This document shows, piece after piece, positions 1-8,605 of a stretch of DNA of 64,000 nt. Every line of letters starts with the position of its first letter. Position 1 is the first letter of the stretch. The DNA lies in assembly GCA_030697165.1 (NCBI GenBank), contig JAUYQQ010000015.1:186001-250000 (forward strand), in the 5' to 3' direction. The position numbers and the translations under genes are program-made. The notes under the pieces are model-generated. The model was not told the DNA's origin and searched no databases. It saw nothing but the letters and a program-made list of their open reading frames with translations. Source of the DNA: Acidobacteriota bacterium. GTDB taxonomy: Bacteria; Acidobacteriota; Vicinamibacteria; Vicinamibacterales; UBA2999.

Positions 1-2
1 CG

Positions 3-500
3 CTCCACCTCGGCGACCGCGAGGTCCAGGTGCGTCATCACGACCGCGCGGTCACGCCGGGTGATGCCTTCTTGTATTTGCCGAAAGAGCGAATCGTGAT
101 CACCGGCGACTTGCTGGTGAACCCGATCTCGTTCGCGCTCAGCTCCTATCCCACCGGCTGGCTGCGCACGCTCCAGCACATCGACGGCCTCGACGCGACG
201 CTGATTGTGCCCGGGCACGGCGAGCCCCTGACGGACAAGGCGCTGCTGCGCGCGACCATGGGCGTGTTCCGGGAGTTGATCGCGCAGGGCGCCGCCGCCC
301 GCGCGCGTGGCCTCGACCCCGATGCGGCCCGTGCCGAGATCCTGCCCAGCCTGCGGCCACTGATGCTGCAGATTACGGGCGATGTCCCCGCCGCGAACCG
401 CGCGTTCGAGATCCAGCTGGTGGACTGGTTCCTGCACCGCGTCTACGACGAACTGGCCGGGCCACTGACCGACGCCATCGCGCCTATCCCACCGAAATAA
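3..500 (+). CDS. Metallo-beta-lactamase-fold hydrolase, C-terminal part (5' end outside window)
   Basis: The reading frame is already open at the window edge (codons from nt 3) and stops with TAA at 498-500, so only the C-terminal ~165 residues are present. Visible are an HHDRAVTPGDAF stretch, a beta-strand ending TGDLL (the metal-binding Asp position of this fold) and PGHGEP, the typical late His of MBL-fold hydrolases. The N-terminal HxHxDH metal motif would lie upstream, so the substrate cannot be judged. A helical tail follows, as in many exported acidobacterial MBL-fold proteins. The frame has a possible GTG at 30, but upstream codons continue the domain, so that is not the real start. 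Fold assignment is fairly sure; function is unknown. Confidence 0.8.
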   Translation, partial: LHLGDREVQVRHHDRAVTPGDAFLYLPKERIVITGDLLVNPISFALSSYPTGWLRTLQHIDGLDATLIVPGHGEPLTDKALLRATMGVFRELIAQGAAARARGLDPDAARAEILPSLRPLMLQITGDVPAANRAFEIQLVDWFLHRVYDELAGPLTDAIAPIPPK

Positions 501-725
501 CAGCCACAGATTAGGCCCAGATTAGTCACCGATTGAAGGCCAGCCGCCGGCCGCGTTCGCGGCCGGCTCGAGGCCAGCCCGAACGTCCCACTCACGAGCC
601 CGCTGAATCTGGAAGGCTCGCGAGTGGAACGTTCGGGCCGGCCTTGCGCGGCTTCGCCGCGCCGGCTGGTCTCTCCGTCGCGCTAACCTGAATCTGCGTC
701 TAATCGGTGTTCAATCTGTGGCGGT
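501..725. repeat. Cloverleaf-like extragenic repeat, 11-mer-arm family, copy A
   Basis: The outer arms are each three 11-nt units of the form AATCNGTGNCT, inverted with respect to each other (left 501-535, right about 690-725, both outer ends near GTGGCTG or GTGGCGG). Inside lie a short stem (540-546 with 663-669), a perfect 10-bp hairpin with a 2-nt loop (546-567), a 29-nt imperfect stem with three mismatches and a 14-nt loop (572-600 with 615-643), and a 7-bp triloop hairpin (646-662). It fills the gap between the MBL gene and the amidohydrolase promoter. The copy at 45586 has the same plan with different stem sequences. No ORF is supported inside. Confidence 0.85.
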
Positions 726-753
726 CTTTTCTGCGCCATCGGTGGCACTGGAC

Positions 754-759
754 TAATAT
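754..759 (+). promoter_or_regulatory. Putative -10 box TAATAT, leaderless start
   Basis: TAATAT ends 6 nt before the ATG at 766, the distance at which a transcript would begin at or next to the start codon. No Shine-Dalgarno sequence is seen. The -35 region is weak. Inference from spacing only. Confidence 0.5.
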
Positions 760-765
760 CTGCGT

Positions 766-2337
766 ATGCGCCACGTCGCGATTGCTCTCATCTTCCTGTT
801 CTCGGCGGCCTCTGATCTGGGTTCGCAGACCGCTCCGCTCGATCTGGTCATCCGTAACGGCCGCGTGATTGACGGCACCGGCGCGCCGGCGCGCGCAGCC
901 GACATCGGTATCCGCGGCGGCCGCATCGTCTCGGTCGGCCGCATCACCGAGGCGGCGACGGCGACCATCGAGGCGAAGGGCCTGGTCGTGGCGCCCGGCT
1001 TCATCGATGTCCACACCCACGTGGACGAGATCGCGACGCAGCCGGCCATTCCCCACTTCGTCCGCATGGGCGTGACCACGGTCGTGGCCGGCAACTGCGG
1101 CTCGTCCGCGGCGGACGTGGCCACGGCGTTCACGACGATTGAGGCCGCGAAGCCGGCCATCAACTACGCGACGCTGATTGGCCACAACACCGTGCGGCGC
1201 GAGGCCATGGGCACGGTCAACCGGCAGGCGACCCCCGGCGAACTGAAGCGCATGGAGGCGCTCGTGGCCAAGGCCATGAAGGACGGCGCCGTGGGCTTTT
1301 CCACCGGCCTGCAGTACGTGCCGGGCACGTATGCCAACACCGAAGAGATCGTCGCGCTGGCCAAGGTCGCGGCCGCAGGCCGTGGCTTGTATGCCACCCA
1401 CATGCGCAACGAGGGTACTGAACTCGAGCAGGCGGTGGCCGAATCGATCCACATCGCCGAGTCGGCGAAGTTGCCGCTGGAGATTTCGCACCTGAAGGTG
1501 GATGCGCCGAGCCGCTGGGGCGCGAGCGCGAAGGCGCTGGAGCTGATGGACGCGGCGCGGGCGCGCGGCGTGCGCGTAAACGCCGACCAGTACGTCTACG
1601 ACGCCGCCAGTTCGAACCTGGGCATTCGCTTTCCCTCGTGGGTGCTCGAGGGCGGGCAGGAGAAGATCAACGAACGGCTGACGGACGAGCCGACGTGGCA
1701 GAAGATCCGCGCCGAGATGCGCGAGCTGATTCGCGAGCGCGGGCTCGAGGACTACAGCTTTGCCCGCATCGCCGAGTACCGCACCGACCGATCCCTCAAC
1801 GGCCTGACTGTTCCGCAGGCCACGCAGAAGGTGCTCGGCCAGGCGGACCTGGCGACGCAGCAGGAAATGATGCGGCGGATGTTGATGGCCGGCGGCGCCT
1901 CCATGGTCTATCACTTCATGGGCGACGAGGACCTGGCGCGCATCCTGCGGCATCCCATGGTGTCGATTGCCTCCGACAGCGGCCTCAACACCTTCGGCGA
2001 GGGCGTGCCGCATCCGCGCGGCTACGGCAACGCGGTGCGGGCGCTCGGGCTCTACGTGCGCGAGAAGAAGGTGATCAGCCTGGAGGAAGCGATTCGCAAG
2101 ATGACGTCCCTGCCGGCCGATCAGTTCAGCTTCACCGACCGCGGGCGCATTGCCGTGGGCAAGGCCGCCGATCTGGTGATCTTCGACGCGGCGACGGTTG
2201 GCGACGTCGCCACCTACGCTGCCCCGCACGCCTATCCATCAGGCATCGCGCACGTGATCGTCAACGGCGTCGCGGTGGTGAGTGACGGTCAGCAGACCGA
2301 GGCGCGACCTGGGCAGGTGTTGCGGCACCGGCCGTAA
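766..2337 (+). CDS. Exported D-aminoacylase-like amidohydrolase
   Basis: A 523-residue member of the amidohydrolase superfamily, closest in motifs to N-acyl-D-amino-acid deacylases, which remove the acyl group from N-acyl-D-amino acids. Residues 1-20 form a signal peptide without a lipobox Cys. The N-terminal beta-sandwich carries VIRNGRVIDGTG; the metal motif HTH is at 83-85; GNCGSS follows (the Cys is a zinc ligand in D-aminoacylases); then come ATHMRNEG, EISHLK and, near the C-terminus, IASDSG with PHPRGYGNAVR, a signature of this subfamily. The catalytic Asp is followed by Ser where Gly is usual. Length fits the family (about 480-540). It stands alone between a repeat element and the toxin-antitoxin pair. 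The start is fixed by the signal peptide and the -10 box upstream. The exact substrate is not provable. Confidence 0.88.
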   Translation: MRHVAIALIFLFSAASDLGSQTAPLDLVIRNGRVIDGTGAPARAADIGIRGGRIVSVGRITEAATATIEAKGLVVAPGFIDVHTHVDEIATQPAIPHFVRMGVTTVVAGNCGSSAADVATAFTTIEAAKPAINYATLIGHNTVRREAMGTVNRQATPGELKRMEALVAKAMKDGAVGFSTGLQYVPGTYANTEEIVALAKVAAAGRGLYATHMRNEGTELEQAVAESIHIAESAKLPLEISHLKVDAPSRWGASAKALELMDAARARGVRVNADQYVYDAASSNLGIRFPSWVLEGGQEKINERLTDEPTWQKIRAEMRELIRERGLEDYSFARIAEYRTDRSLNGLTVPQATQKVLGQADLATQQEMMRRMLMAGGASMVYHFMGDEDLARILRHPMVSIASDSGLNTFGEGVPHPRGYGNAVRALGLYVREKKVISLEEAIRKMTSLPADQFSFTDRGRIAVGKAADLVIFDAATVGDVATYAAPHAYPSGIAHVIVNGVAVVSDGQQTEARPGQVLRHRP

Positions 2338-2366
2338 GGGTCGCGACTGCGCGGCTCGTGGGGCAC
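2338..2366. repeat. Short connector-hairpin repeat fragment
   Basis: A GCCCCACGAG connector (reverse strand) next to a GC-rich mini-palindrome with ACTG in its centre, directly after the amidohydrolase stop codon. It resembles a single unit of the mosaic repeats at 15.4-18.9 kb. It may act as a weak hairpin terminator. Confidence 0.4.
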
Positions 2367-2449
2367 CTGCCAACGGGCCCGAAAGGTAATTCTCCACCGC
2401 CGCGGGACTTGCCTGACGGGCAGCCTTCCGCCATAATATGGGCACCCAT

Positions 2450-2695
2450 ATGAAGACCACGATCGAGATCGCCGCACCGATCCTCCAGGACGCCAAGGAG
2501 CTGGCGCGGCGCGAGGGTGTCACCTTGCGACTGCTGGTGGAGGAAGGCCTGCGCACGGTGCTCGCGGCCCGTCACTCGCGCAAGCGGTTCCGGCTGAAGG
2601 ACGCCAGCTTCAAGGGGCGGGGCGTGCAGGACGGCGTCGAAGAAGGCCGGTGGGAAGAGCTCCGCGATGCGATCTACGTGGGCCGCGGTGCATGA
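2450..2695 (+). CDS. VapB-like antitoxin
   Basis: An 81-residue protein beginning MKTTIEIAAPIL, the ribbon-helix-helix-like opening of small VapB-type antitoxins, followed by helix residues KELARREGVTLRLLVEEGL and a basic, flexible C-terminal part that would wrap the toxin. It should bind its own promoter and neutralise the following PIN-domain protein. An upstream in-frame ATG (2438) would add MGTH. The ATG at 2450 is preferred because family members start with the beta-strand MKTT. Its TGA overlaps the toxin ATG in an ATGA arrangement, indicating translational coupling. Family assignment rests on motif and context. Confidence 0.78.
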   Translation: MKTTIEIAAPILQDAKELARREGVTLRLLVEEGLRTVLAARHSRKRFRLKDASFKGRGVQDGVEEGRWEELRDAIYVGRGA

Positions 2696-3123
2696 TTGCC
2701 GTCGACACCAACCTGCTGGTTTACGCGCACCGCACCGATTCGCAGTGGCATGACGCGGCCGCGCCGCTGATCCGCTCGCTGGCCGAAGGCACCGCGCCGT
2801 GGGCCATCCCCTGGCCCTGCCTGCACAAGTTTCTCGCGATCGTGACCCACCCGCGAATCTATGCGCCCCCCACGCCGCAAGCGGCGGCAATCGCCCAGGT
2901 CCAGGCGTGGCTGGCCTCGCCGACCCATGTGTTGCTGGCGGAGGGACCTGGTTATTGGGACACGCTAACGACCACGCTCAAGTCGTCGAAGGTGACCGGC
3001 CCCCAGGTGCACGATGCGCGCGTCGCCGCGCTCTGCATCCACCATCGGGTGTCGGAGTTGTGGTCGGCCGATCGCGACTTCTCGCGCTTCCCCGCTCTCA
3101 CCACGCGCAATCCGCTTGTCTGA
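2692..3123 (+). CDS. VapC-like PIN-domain toxin with Glu-to-Lys change at an active-site position
   Basis: A 143-residue PIN-domain ribonuclease-fold protein. It begins MIAVDTNLLVYAHR with the first catalytic Asp at D5, and carries VHDARVAALC with D108 and WSADRDFSRFP with D127 and D129 near the C-terminus. VapC toxins cleave RNA, often tRNA or rRNA, using a quartet of acidic residues. At the second acidic position, where relatives have a Glu after WPCLH, this protein has Lys46 (codon AAG at 2827-2829). That would remove a metal ligand and probably impair cleavage. The start is the ATG of the ATGA overlap with the antitoxin; a longer upstream GTG frame is rejected because it would bury the PIN N-terminal strand. 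Confidence 0.85.
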   Translation: MIAVDTNLLVYAHRTDSQWHDAAAPLIRSLAEGTAPWAIPWPCLHKFLAIVTHPRIYAPPTPQAAAIAQVQAWLASPTHVLLAEGPGYWDTLTTTLKSSKVTGPQVHDARVAALCIHHRVSELWSADRDFSRFPALTTRNPLV

Positions 3124-3252
3124 TGATGACCGCGGGCGAGCTCGTCCGCCAACAAGCTTGTCGATTTCCGACGGCGGCTGCGAGACGTTGGTGAAGACGA
3201 AATAGAAGCATTCAGCCTTTCAAGAGCAATACCTGCTACTGTTGCGCTTCAA

Positions 3253-5421
3253 TTGGCAGACGTCAACGTCGCGCGGAGGCTGCAGGTAGGGTTCGGGCTC
3301 CCAATCCTCATGTTGATCGCGCTCAGCTTCCTGGCCTACAGGAGCGTGGAAATGTCCGCCATCGGTCGTGAGTCAGTGCGGCACACTCACGACGTCATCC
3401 AGAAGCTTTCGGACCTGTTGTCGGCCACGCAAGACATCGAGGCGGGTTATCGCGGCTTCGGGCTGGTCGGCGACCCCCTGCTGCTGGGGCCGTACCAAGC
3501 CGGCCTCTTGGCCGCGCGCGAAAACCTGTCAGCGGTCACGGCGAGCACCACCGTCCACCCGGAGCAACAGGCGTCGGTCGAGGCGTTGCGAACCCTCATT
3601 GCCCAGAAAGTCCAGTTCGGCGCCGAGGTCGTGGCACTGCGCCAGAAGGCCGGCGCCGAGGCCGCGTCGGCTCATCTGGCCAGTCGCGACACCATCCGGT
3701 CGAACGAGACCATTCGCAATCTGATCCACGACATTCGGGACTTCGAACGCCGCCTCCTCGCCGACCGCCAGACCGTTACCGATCGCGATTTCACGCAGCT
3801 CACGACGCTGCTCACGCTGGGCATCGTCGCCGCGCTGCTAACCCTGGTGATCGCCGGCTGGCTGGTCGGCCGCGATACCCTGGCACGCTGGACGAGTGAA
3901 CAGGCCTTGCGGACGGCCGAGGCGCGCACGACGTTTGCGCTCAAAGCCGCCGGAGTGGGCATCTGGGACTTGAACTACACCACGGGGTCGTTGCTGTGGT
4001 CGGAGACCCTTGAGGCGCAATATGGCTTGCTGCCTGGCACGTTCGCGGGCACCTTCGAGGCGTTCATGGAGCGGGTGCATCCCGAAGATCGCGCCGACCT
4101 CGTCGGCACGGTAAATCAGGCGAGCAAGTCTGGCGCCCCGTTCACCCTGCTGTATCGAGCCATCTGGCTGGATGGCACCGTGCGCTGGCACAGCAGCGTA
4201 GGTCGCTTTGACATCGGCAAGGGCGACCCAATCCGAGCCGTCGGCATTGTGCTCGACATCACCGAACGCCGCGCGCTCGAGGTCCAGTTTCAACAGGCGC
4301 AGAAGATGGATGCGGTCGGCCAGCTGGCTGGCGGCATCGCGCACGACTTCAACAACCTGCTCACCGTCATCCTGGGCTTCAGCGAACTCGTGCTCGACGC
4401 GGGCGGGCCAGACGATCCCAACCGCCCCGACGTGCTCGAAATCCAGACGGCAGGCCGGCGCGCCCAGGGCCTGACGCGCCAGTTGCTGGCGTTCAGCCGA
4501 AAGCAAGTCATTCAACCGGCACGCCTCGACCTGAATCTCGTCGTCGGCGGCATGAGGGCCATGCTCGGACGCCTGATCAAGGGGGACGTCACCATCGTCG
4601 TCGACATCGCGCCGGGGTTGGCCTCGGTGAACGCCGACCACGGACAGGTGGAGCAGGTTCTCATGAATCTGGTCGTCAACGCCGGCGATGCCATGCCGAA
4701 GGGCGGTCGCCTGACGATCGCCACGGCCAACGTCAACCTGGACCAGCACCATTCGACTAGTCATTTTTCAGTCGTGCCGGGCCCCTATGTCTCACTGACG
4801 GTCACGGACACCGGCACGGGCATGTCGGCAGAGACGCAGTCGCGTTTGTTTGAAGCGTTCTACACGACCAAGGCCGCGGGCACCGGTACGGGACTGGGTC
4901 TGGCCACGATTCACTCCATTGTCAAGCAATGTGGTGGAAGCGTCATGGTGAAGTCGAGCGTCGGCCAGGGCACATCGGTCAGCGTGTACTTCCCGAGAAT
5001 GGAGGACGTGACTGCCGGCGCCACCGAGCCGCCGGCGCCGACTCGCCAACATTGGGGGACCGAGACGGTGCTGGTGGTCGACGACTCGAGCGGCCTGCGC
5101 GACCTGACGCGCCGACTGCTGGAGCGCCAGGGATATCGGGTGCTGGTCGCTGCCGACGCCGAGGCGGCCGTCGCCCTGTTCAGCAGCGAGAAGACGATTG
5201 ACGTGTTGCTGACCGACGTCGTCATGCCTGGCGGCAGCGGGCCGAAACTCGCGCAACAACTGACCACCTCGGCACCGGGCCTGAGGGTGATCTACATGTC
5301 AGGCTACACCGACGATGCGATCGTGCATCACGGCGTGCTGAAATCAGGCGTCGCGTTTCTGCACAAGCCGTTTACGTCAGATGCGCTCGGGCAGAAGCTC
5401 CGAGAGGCCATGAACCGCTAG
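3253..5421 (+). CDS. Hybrid sensor histidine kinase: CHASE3, PAS, kinase, receiver
   Basis: A 722-residue membrane sensor. Order: TM1 about 13-30; a CHASE3 extracytoplasmic domain about 35-180 with the typical TQDIEAGYRGF; TM2 about 186-206; a PAS fold about 225-345; HisKA with phospho-acceptor H364 in GGIAHDFNNLL; an ATPase domain with N-box LVVNAGDAMP and G-boxes near TGTGLGLA; and a C-terminal receiver domain with phospho-acceptor D655 in LLTDVVMPG. It would autophosphorylate on His and pass the phosphate to its own receiver or a downstream partner. No output domain or cognate regulator gene adjoins it. The start is TTG with no ribosome site but a TACTGT box about 10 nt upstream; an in-frame ATG at codon 20 would cut into TM1. 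Confidence 0.92.
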   Translation: MADVNVARRLQVGFGLPILMLIALSFLAYRSVEMSAIGRESVRHTHDVIQKLSDLLSATQDIEAGYRGFGLVGDPLLLGPYQAGLLAARENLSAVTASTTVHPEQQASVEALRTLIAQKVQFGAEVVALRQKAGAEAASAHLASRDTIRSNETIRNLIHDIRDFERRLLADRQTVTDRDFTQLTTLLTLGIVAALLTLVIAGWLVGRDTLARWTSEQALRTAEARTTFALKAAGVGIWDLNYTTGSLLWSETLEAQYGLLPGTFAGTFEAFMERVHPEDRADLVGTVNQASKSGAPFTLLYRAIWLDGTVRWHSSVGRFDIGKGDPIRAVGIVLDITERRALEVQFQQAQKMDAVGQLAGGIAHDFNNLLTVILGFSELVLDAGGPDDPNRPDVLEIQTAGRRAQGLTRQLLAFSRKQVIQPARLDLNLVVGGMRAMLGRLIKGDVTIVVDIAPGLASVNADHGQVEQVLMNLVVNAGDAMPKGGRLTIATANVNLDQHHSTSHFSVVPGPYVSLTVTDTGTGMSAETQSRLFEAFYTTKAAGTGTGLGLATIHSIVKQCGGSVMVKSSVGQGTSVSVYFPRMEDVTAGATEPPAPTRQHWGTETVLVVDDSSGLRDLTRRLLERQGYRVLVAADAEAAVALFSSEKTIDVLLTDVVMPGGSGPKLAQQLTTSAPGLRVIYMSGYTDDAIVHHGVLKSGVAFLHKPFTSDALGQKLREAMNR

Positions 5422-5443
5422 GTTCGGGGAAGCCGCAACGGGT

Positions 5444-5764
5444 TCACTGCTTCGCGGTCGTCGCCGGAACCGTGTACTGAACTTCCTTCGCCTTCAGCGG
5501 CTCGGCGCCGTCACCGGCGTTCACCACGATGCGCAGGCCGACCTTCAGATCCGACTGCGCGCCCTTGCCCTTGCCGCGCTTGAACGCGGTGAGCGGGGTC
5601 ACCGTGAAGACGGCGTCCTTGCCCTCGGTGGTCTTCATGGTCACCTTGTTGCCGTCGATGGCGGTGATGGTGCCCATGATCTTGTGCTCGTGACCCGGGT
5701 GCGCGAAGGTCGCTGCGGGAGCCAGCACGGCGAGAACGAGGGCGGCCACAAGGAGGTTCTTCAT
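5444..5764 (-). CDS. Small exported protein, possibly DUF5666-like
   Basis: A 106-residue protein with a clear signal peptide (residues 1-21, ending TFA-HPG), then a His-rich HPGHEHK at the mature N-terminus and a small beta-rich domain with KIMGTITAIDGNKVTMKT, a pattern of single OB-like domains such as DUF5666. The HPGHEH segment could bind a metal such as copper; this is inference. Its ATG overlaps the gluQ stop in an ATGA arrangement, so it is translationally coupled to gluQ, an unexpected pairing of an exported protein with a tRNA-modifying enzyme. Function unknown. Confidence 0.75.
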   Translation of the reverse strand: MKNLLVAALVLAVLAPAATFAHPGHEHKIMGTITAIDGNKVTMKTTEGKDAVFTVTPLTAFKRGKGKGAQSDLKVGLRIVVNAGDGAEPLKAKEVQYTVPATTAKQ

Positions 5765-6567
5765 AGCGGTAGGGTAACAGATTTGCGGGCCAGGTCGAGC
5801 ACCGCCTCGGCCGTCCAGCCGGCCGCCCGCAGGTCGCCAACGCCGGTGTCTCCGTCCGACTTGCTGAGCTTCTCAGTGGCCGATTTCATCACTAATCCGT
5901 GGTGGGCAAATCGCGGCATGGTGACGCGGCCCAGCAGGCGCGCCAATCGGATCTGCCGGCCAGTGGACGCCAGCAGGTCGATGCCGCGGATGACGTCGGT
6001 GACCTGTTGCACGTGGTCGTCCACGGTCACCGCGAACTGGTACGTCCAGTTGCCCAGCCGATCGCGCAGCAGGAGGTCGCCACACTGGGCCGACGGCTCC
6101 TGCACCTGCGGCCCGTTGATCTCGTCGAAGAACGATTCGGTTCCCGGGTCGATGCGCAGCCGCCACCCCACGTCGTCCGTAAGCGGGATGTCGCGATCGC
6201 GGCAGGTGTTCCGGTAGGGAACTTCGACTCCCGACTCCCGACTCCCGACTCCCGCCGCGAGTTCAGCCCGTGTGCACGAGCACCCGTAGACCAGCTCCCG
6301 ATCGATCAGCGGCTGGATGGCCTTGCCGTAGATCGCCTCGCGCTCGCTTTGCCGCACGATCGGACCGTCGTGCCGAAAGCCCAGCCACGCCAGGTCCTCG
6401 AGGATCGCGGCCTCGTACTCCGGGCGCGAGCGCTGGCGGTCGTGATCCTCGATGCGCAGCAGGACGCGGCCGTCGCGGTCGTGCGCCGCCTGCCACACGT
6501 GCAGGGCGTTGACGACGTGGCCCAGGTGCAGGAAGCCAGTGGGGGCTGGAGCAAACCGTGTAATCAC
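5761..6567 (-). CDS. gluQ: Glutamyl-Q tRNA(Asp) synthetase
   Basis: A 268-residue class I synthetase fragment that attaches glutamate to the queuosine base of tRNA(Asp). RFAPAPTGFLHLGH near residue 5 is the HIGH motif, RIEDHD follows, CSCTRAE is half of the zinc site, and KLSKSDGDTG is the KMSKS motif. As expected for GluQRS, the anticodon-binding domain is absent. The GTG at 6567 is chosen because the family begins just before RFAPSPTG; the frame stays open upstream to 6675, but that part overlaps the divergent kinase gene and has no family support. Four 7-nt repeats (6225-6252) lie in frame in the coding sequence and add a GVGSRESG-type loop. Confidence 0.9.
   Translation of the reverse strand: MITRFAPAPTGFLHLGHVVNALHVWQAAHDRDGRVLLRIEDHDRQRSRPEYEAAILEDLAWLGFRHDGPIVRQSEREAIYGKAIQPLIDRELVYGCSCTRAELAAGVGSRESGVEVPYRNTCRDRDIPLTDDVGWRLRIDPGTESFFDEINGPQVQEPSAQCGDLLLRDRLGNWTYQFAVTVDDHVQQVTDVIRGIDLLASTGRQIRLARLLGRVTMPRFAHHGLVMKSATEKLSKSDGDTGVGDLRAAGWTAEAVLDLARKSVTLPL
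6225..6252. repeat. Four tandem 7-nt repeats CGACTCC inside gluQ
   Basis: Four perfect copies of CGACTCC (28 nt), which on the gluQ strand reads as GGGAGTC units. The same heptamer family occurs at 19972-19999. The gene stays open across it, so the neighbouring sequence must have adjusted the frame. Confidence 0.85.
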
Positions 6568-6649
6568 AAGCCATTGGAGGATAACCCGGCGCCGCTCGAC
6601 GTCGCATTCAGGCCGTTCGGTCCGCTGGCAACGACCGGCGGGCGCGGGA

Positions 6650-8605
6650 ATGGCGTATAACCAGACAACGGTCATGGTCTACGTCAGCCTGGTCTCGCTG
6701 TTCGTCTACTTGTTCGGCGCCTACGCCTATGGCGCTGCGACCGTGCTGGGGTTGCGCGAGGCGCTGCCGTTCTGGTCGCGCCGGGATCGGGTCGGCCAAT
6801 CGCACCTGGACAACGCCCCGATGGCGATCATCGTCATCAGTACGATCTGGTTCATCCTGCACACGCTGATCGAGTTCCGCAACCTCACGGGAAATGTCGG
6901 CCGCGACTGGCTCGACGTGGGCACGTTCATGGTCTACGCGTTTCCGCCGGTGATCATGCAGGCGGTCTACCAGGAGACCAGCCACAGCGACGACCCGCCA
7001 CCCCGAATCTACCGGCAGATGCTGCTGGGCATGTTTGTGCTGTCGCCGCTCGTCGGCGCCGTCACGATCGCCGCGATCTTCCGCGTGATCACCCTCCCCT
7101 TTGACATCGGCCCGCTGATCGGCACGTCGATTGGCTCGCTGTTCGTCATGGCCAGCGCCTACTCCACCGCGATCATGATGCGGCGCAAGCGCACCACGCC
7201 GACCTCCGGCCAGCGGCAGCTGCGCACCGTCATGGTGGCGCTCTATGCCGTGCTGGGCATCGTGTTCATCGCGATGATGTTCCTGCAGGAACAGCGGGTC
7301 GCGATGGGCATTCTCGAGCGCGTCGCGCGCTCGTCGCCACTCTACTTCCTGATCGCGTCGGTCTACTTCGAGAACCGGTTCGCGTTCTACGACCTGGTGG
7401 TGAAACGCGCCTTGTTACTGCTGATGAGCATCGGCACCCTGGGCGTGGTGCTGGCGCTGGCCATGCCTTGGCTCGATCGACTGCCCATCAGCGCCGCGCG
7501 GCCGTGGCTGTTCGCCGTGGCGCTGACGCCGGTGGCGATGATCATGCCGTGGCTGCACGCCCGTATGGAACGCTGGCTCGACCGCATCTGGCTCGGCCGC
7601 GAATTTACGCCCGTGGACGCCGTCAAGTACGTGCTGGCCGCGATGCAGCCGGCCACCGACGAACAGATGCTGCTGACCACGGCCGAGGCCAAGCTGAGCG
7701 AGATCTTCGGCGCCCGCATCGCCGTCTTGATCGGCGCGCAGTCGCCGCCGCCCGGCCTGACGATCGAATCCGAGGTCCAGATGCCCACGCCGATCTCGGA
7801 CCAGCCGGTGCGCATCGCCGTGCTGCGGATGCCCGAGATGCGCCGGATCCTGAGCGAGGACCTGGCGCTGCTGCGCTCGCTGGCCGGCGTGCTCGGCTTC
7901 ATGCTCGAGAACCTCCGGCTGCAGCGCAAGCGCCAGGAACAGGACCTGATCGCCCAGGACCTGCGGCTGCAGTCGAGCAAGTCGGAACTGAAGGCGCTGC
8001 GCGCGCAGATCAACCCGCACTTCCTGTTCAATGCCCTGAACGCCATTGCCTCGCTGATCCACACCGACCCGGCGCGCGCCGACGAGGCCGTCGAGCAGCT
8101 GGCCGAAGTGTTCCGCTACACGCTGCGGCGATCCGATTCGGAGTGGGCGCCGCTCGACCAGGAGCTGACCTTCGCGCGCGCCTACCTCGACGTGGAACAG
8201 GCCCGCTTCGGCCAGCGGCTCTCGTGCACGATCGATTCCGATCACGTGGCGCCGGCACCGAGCGTGCCGTCGATGTTGCTGCAAACGCTGCTCGAGAACG
8301 CCGTGAAGCACGGCGTGTCGCAGTCGCGCGAGCCCGGCCGCATTGAGGTGATCGTCCGCACCACCAGCAGCGAGGTCAAGCTCGAGGTCCGCAATACCGG
8401 TCCTTCGACTCGGGGCGACGACCTGCTCGTCGCCGCCCCTCGCTCAGGACAGGCCCGCGAGGGTGAAGGGTTTGGCCTGCGCAGCGTGCGCGAGCGCTTG
8501 AAAGGGCACTTTGGCGACGCCGCCACCTTCGCGCTGACCCGCGACGAAGCCGCCGGCCTCACCATCGCCCGCATCACCATGCCGCACGTGAAGGTGGCGG
8601 CATGA
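6650..8605 (+). CDS. LytS-type sensor histidine kinase with multi-spanning membrane domain
   Basis: A 651-residue kinase. The N-terminal third to half holds about seven to nine hydrophobic segments (for example MVYVSLVSLFVYLFGAYAYG, then APMAIIVISTIWF and MLLGMFVLSPLVGAV). A GAF-like linker follows, then the His_kinase (PF06580) motif QINPHFLFNALN with H457, and an ATPase domain with LLENAVKHG and GFGLRSVRERL. It should phosphorylate the two receiver proteins encoded directly downstream. Its TGA overlaps the next ATG (ATGA). Start choice: ATG 6650 or ATG 6674; both precede TM1 and neither has a good ribosome site. The much longer upstream frame is antisense to gluQ and is rejected. Confidence 0.9.
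   Translation: MAYNQTTVMVYVSLVSLFVYLFGAYAYGAATVLGLREALPFWSRRDRVGQSHLDNAPMAIIVISTIWFILHTLIEFRNLTGNVGRDWLDVGTFMVYAFPPVIMQAVYQETSHSDDPPPRIYRQMLLGMFVLSPLVGAVTIAAIFRVITLPFDIGPLIGTSIGSLFVMASAYSTAIMMRRKRTTPTSGQRQLRTVMVALYAVLGIVFIAMMFLQEQRVAMGILERVARSSPLYFLIASVYFENRFAFYDLVVKRALLLLMSIGTLGVVLALAMPWLDRLPISAARPWLFAVALTPVAMIMPWLHARMERWLDRIWLGREFTPVDAVKYVLAAMQPATDEQMLLTTAEAKLSEIFGARIAVLIGAQSPPPGLTIESEVQMPTPISDQPVRIAVLRMPEMRRILSEDLALLRSLAGVLGFMLENLRLQRKRQEQDLIAQDLRLQSSKSELKALRAQINPHFLFNALNAIASLIHTDPARADEAVEQLAEVFRYTLRRSDSEWAPLDQELTFARAYLDVEQARFGQRLSCTIDSDHVAPAPSVPSMLLQTLLENAVKHGVSQSREPGRIEVIVRTTSSEVKLEVRNTGPSTRGDDLLVAAPRSGQAREGEGFGLRSVRERLKGHFGDAATFALTRDEAAGLTIARITMPHVKVAA

Noticed and set aside
501-725. 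Possible CRISPR array in the 11-mer repeats
   Set aside because: Units are 11 nt, adjacent and arranged in inverted arms; there are no spacers of constant length and no cas genes.
700-2229. 509-codon minus-strand frame opposite the amidohydrolase
   Set aside because: High-GC shadow: composition is Arg/His/Gly-rich without any domain, while the plus strand encodes a full amidohydrolase.
6225-6252. Frameshift in gluQ from the 28-nt repeat
   Set aside because: The frame is continuous from the HIGH motif to KLSKS and stop, so any insertion was compensated.
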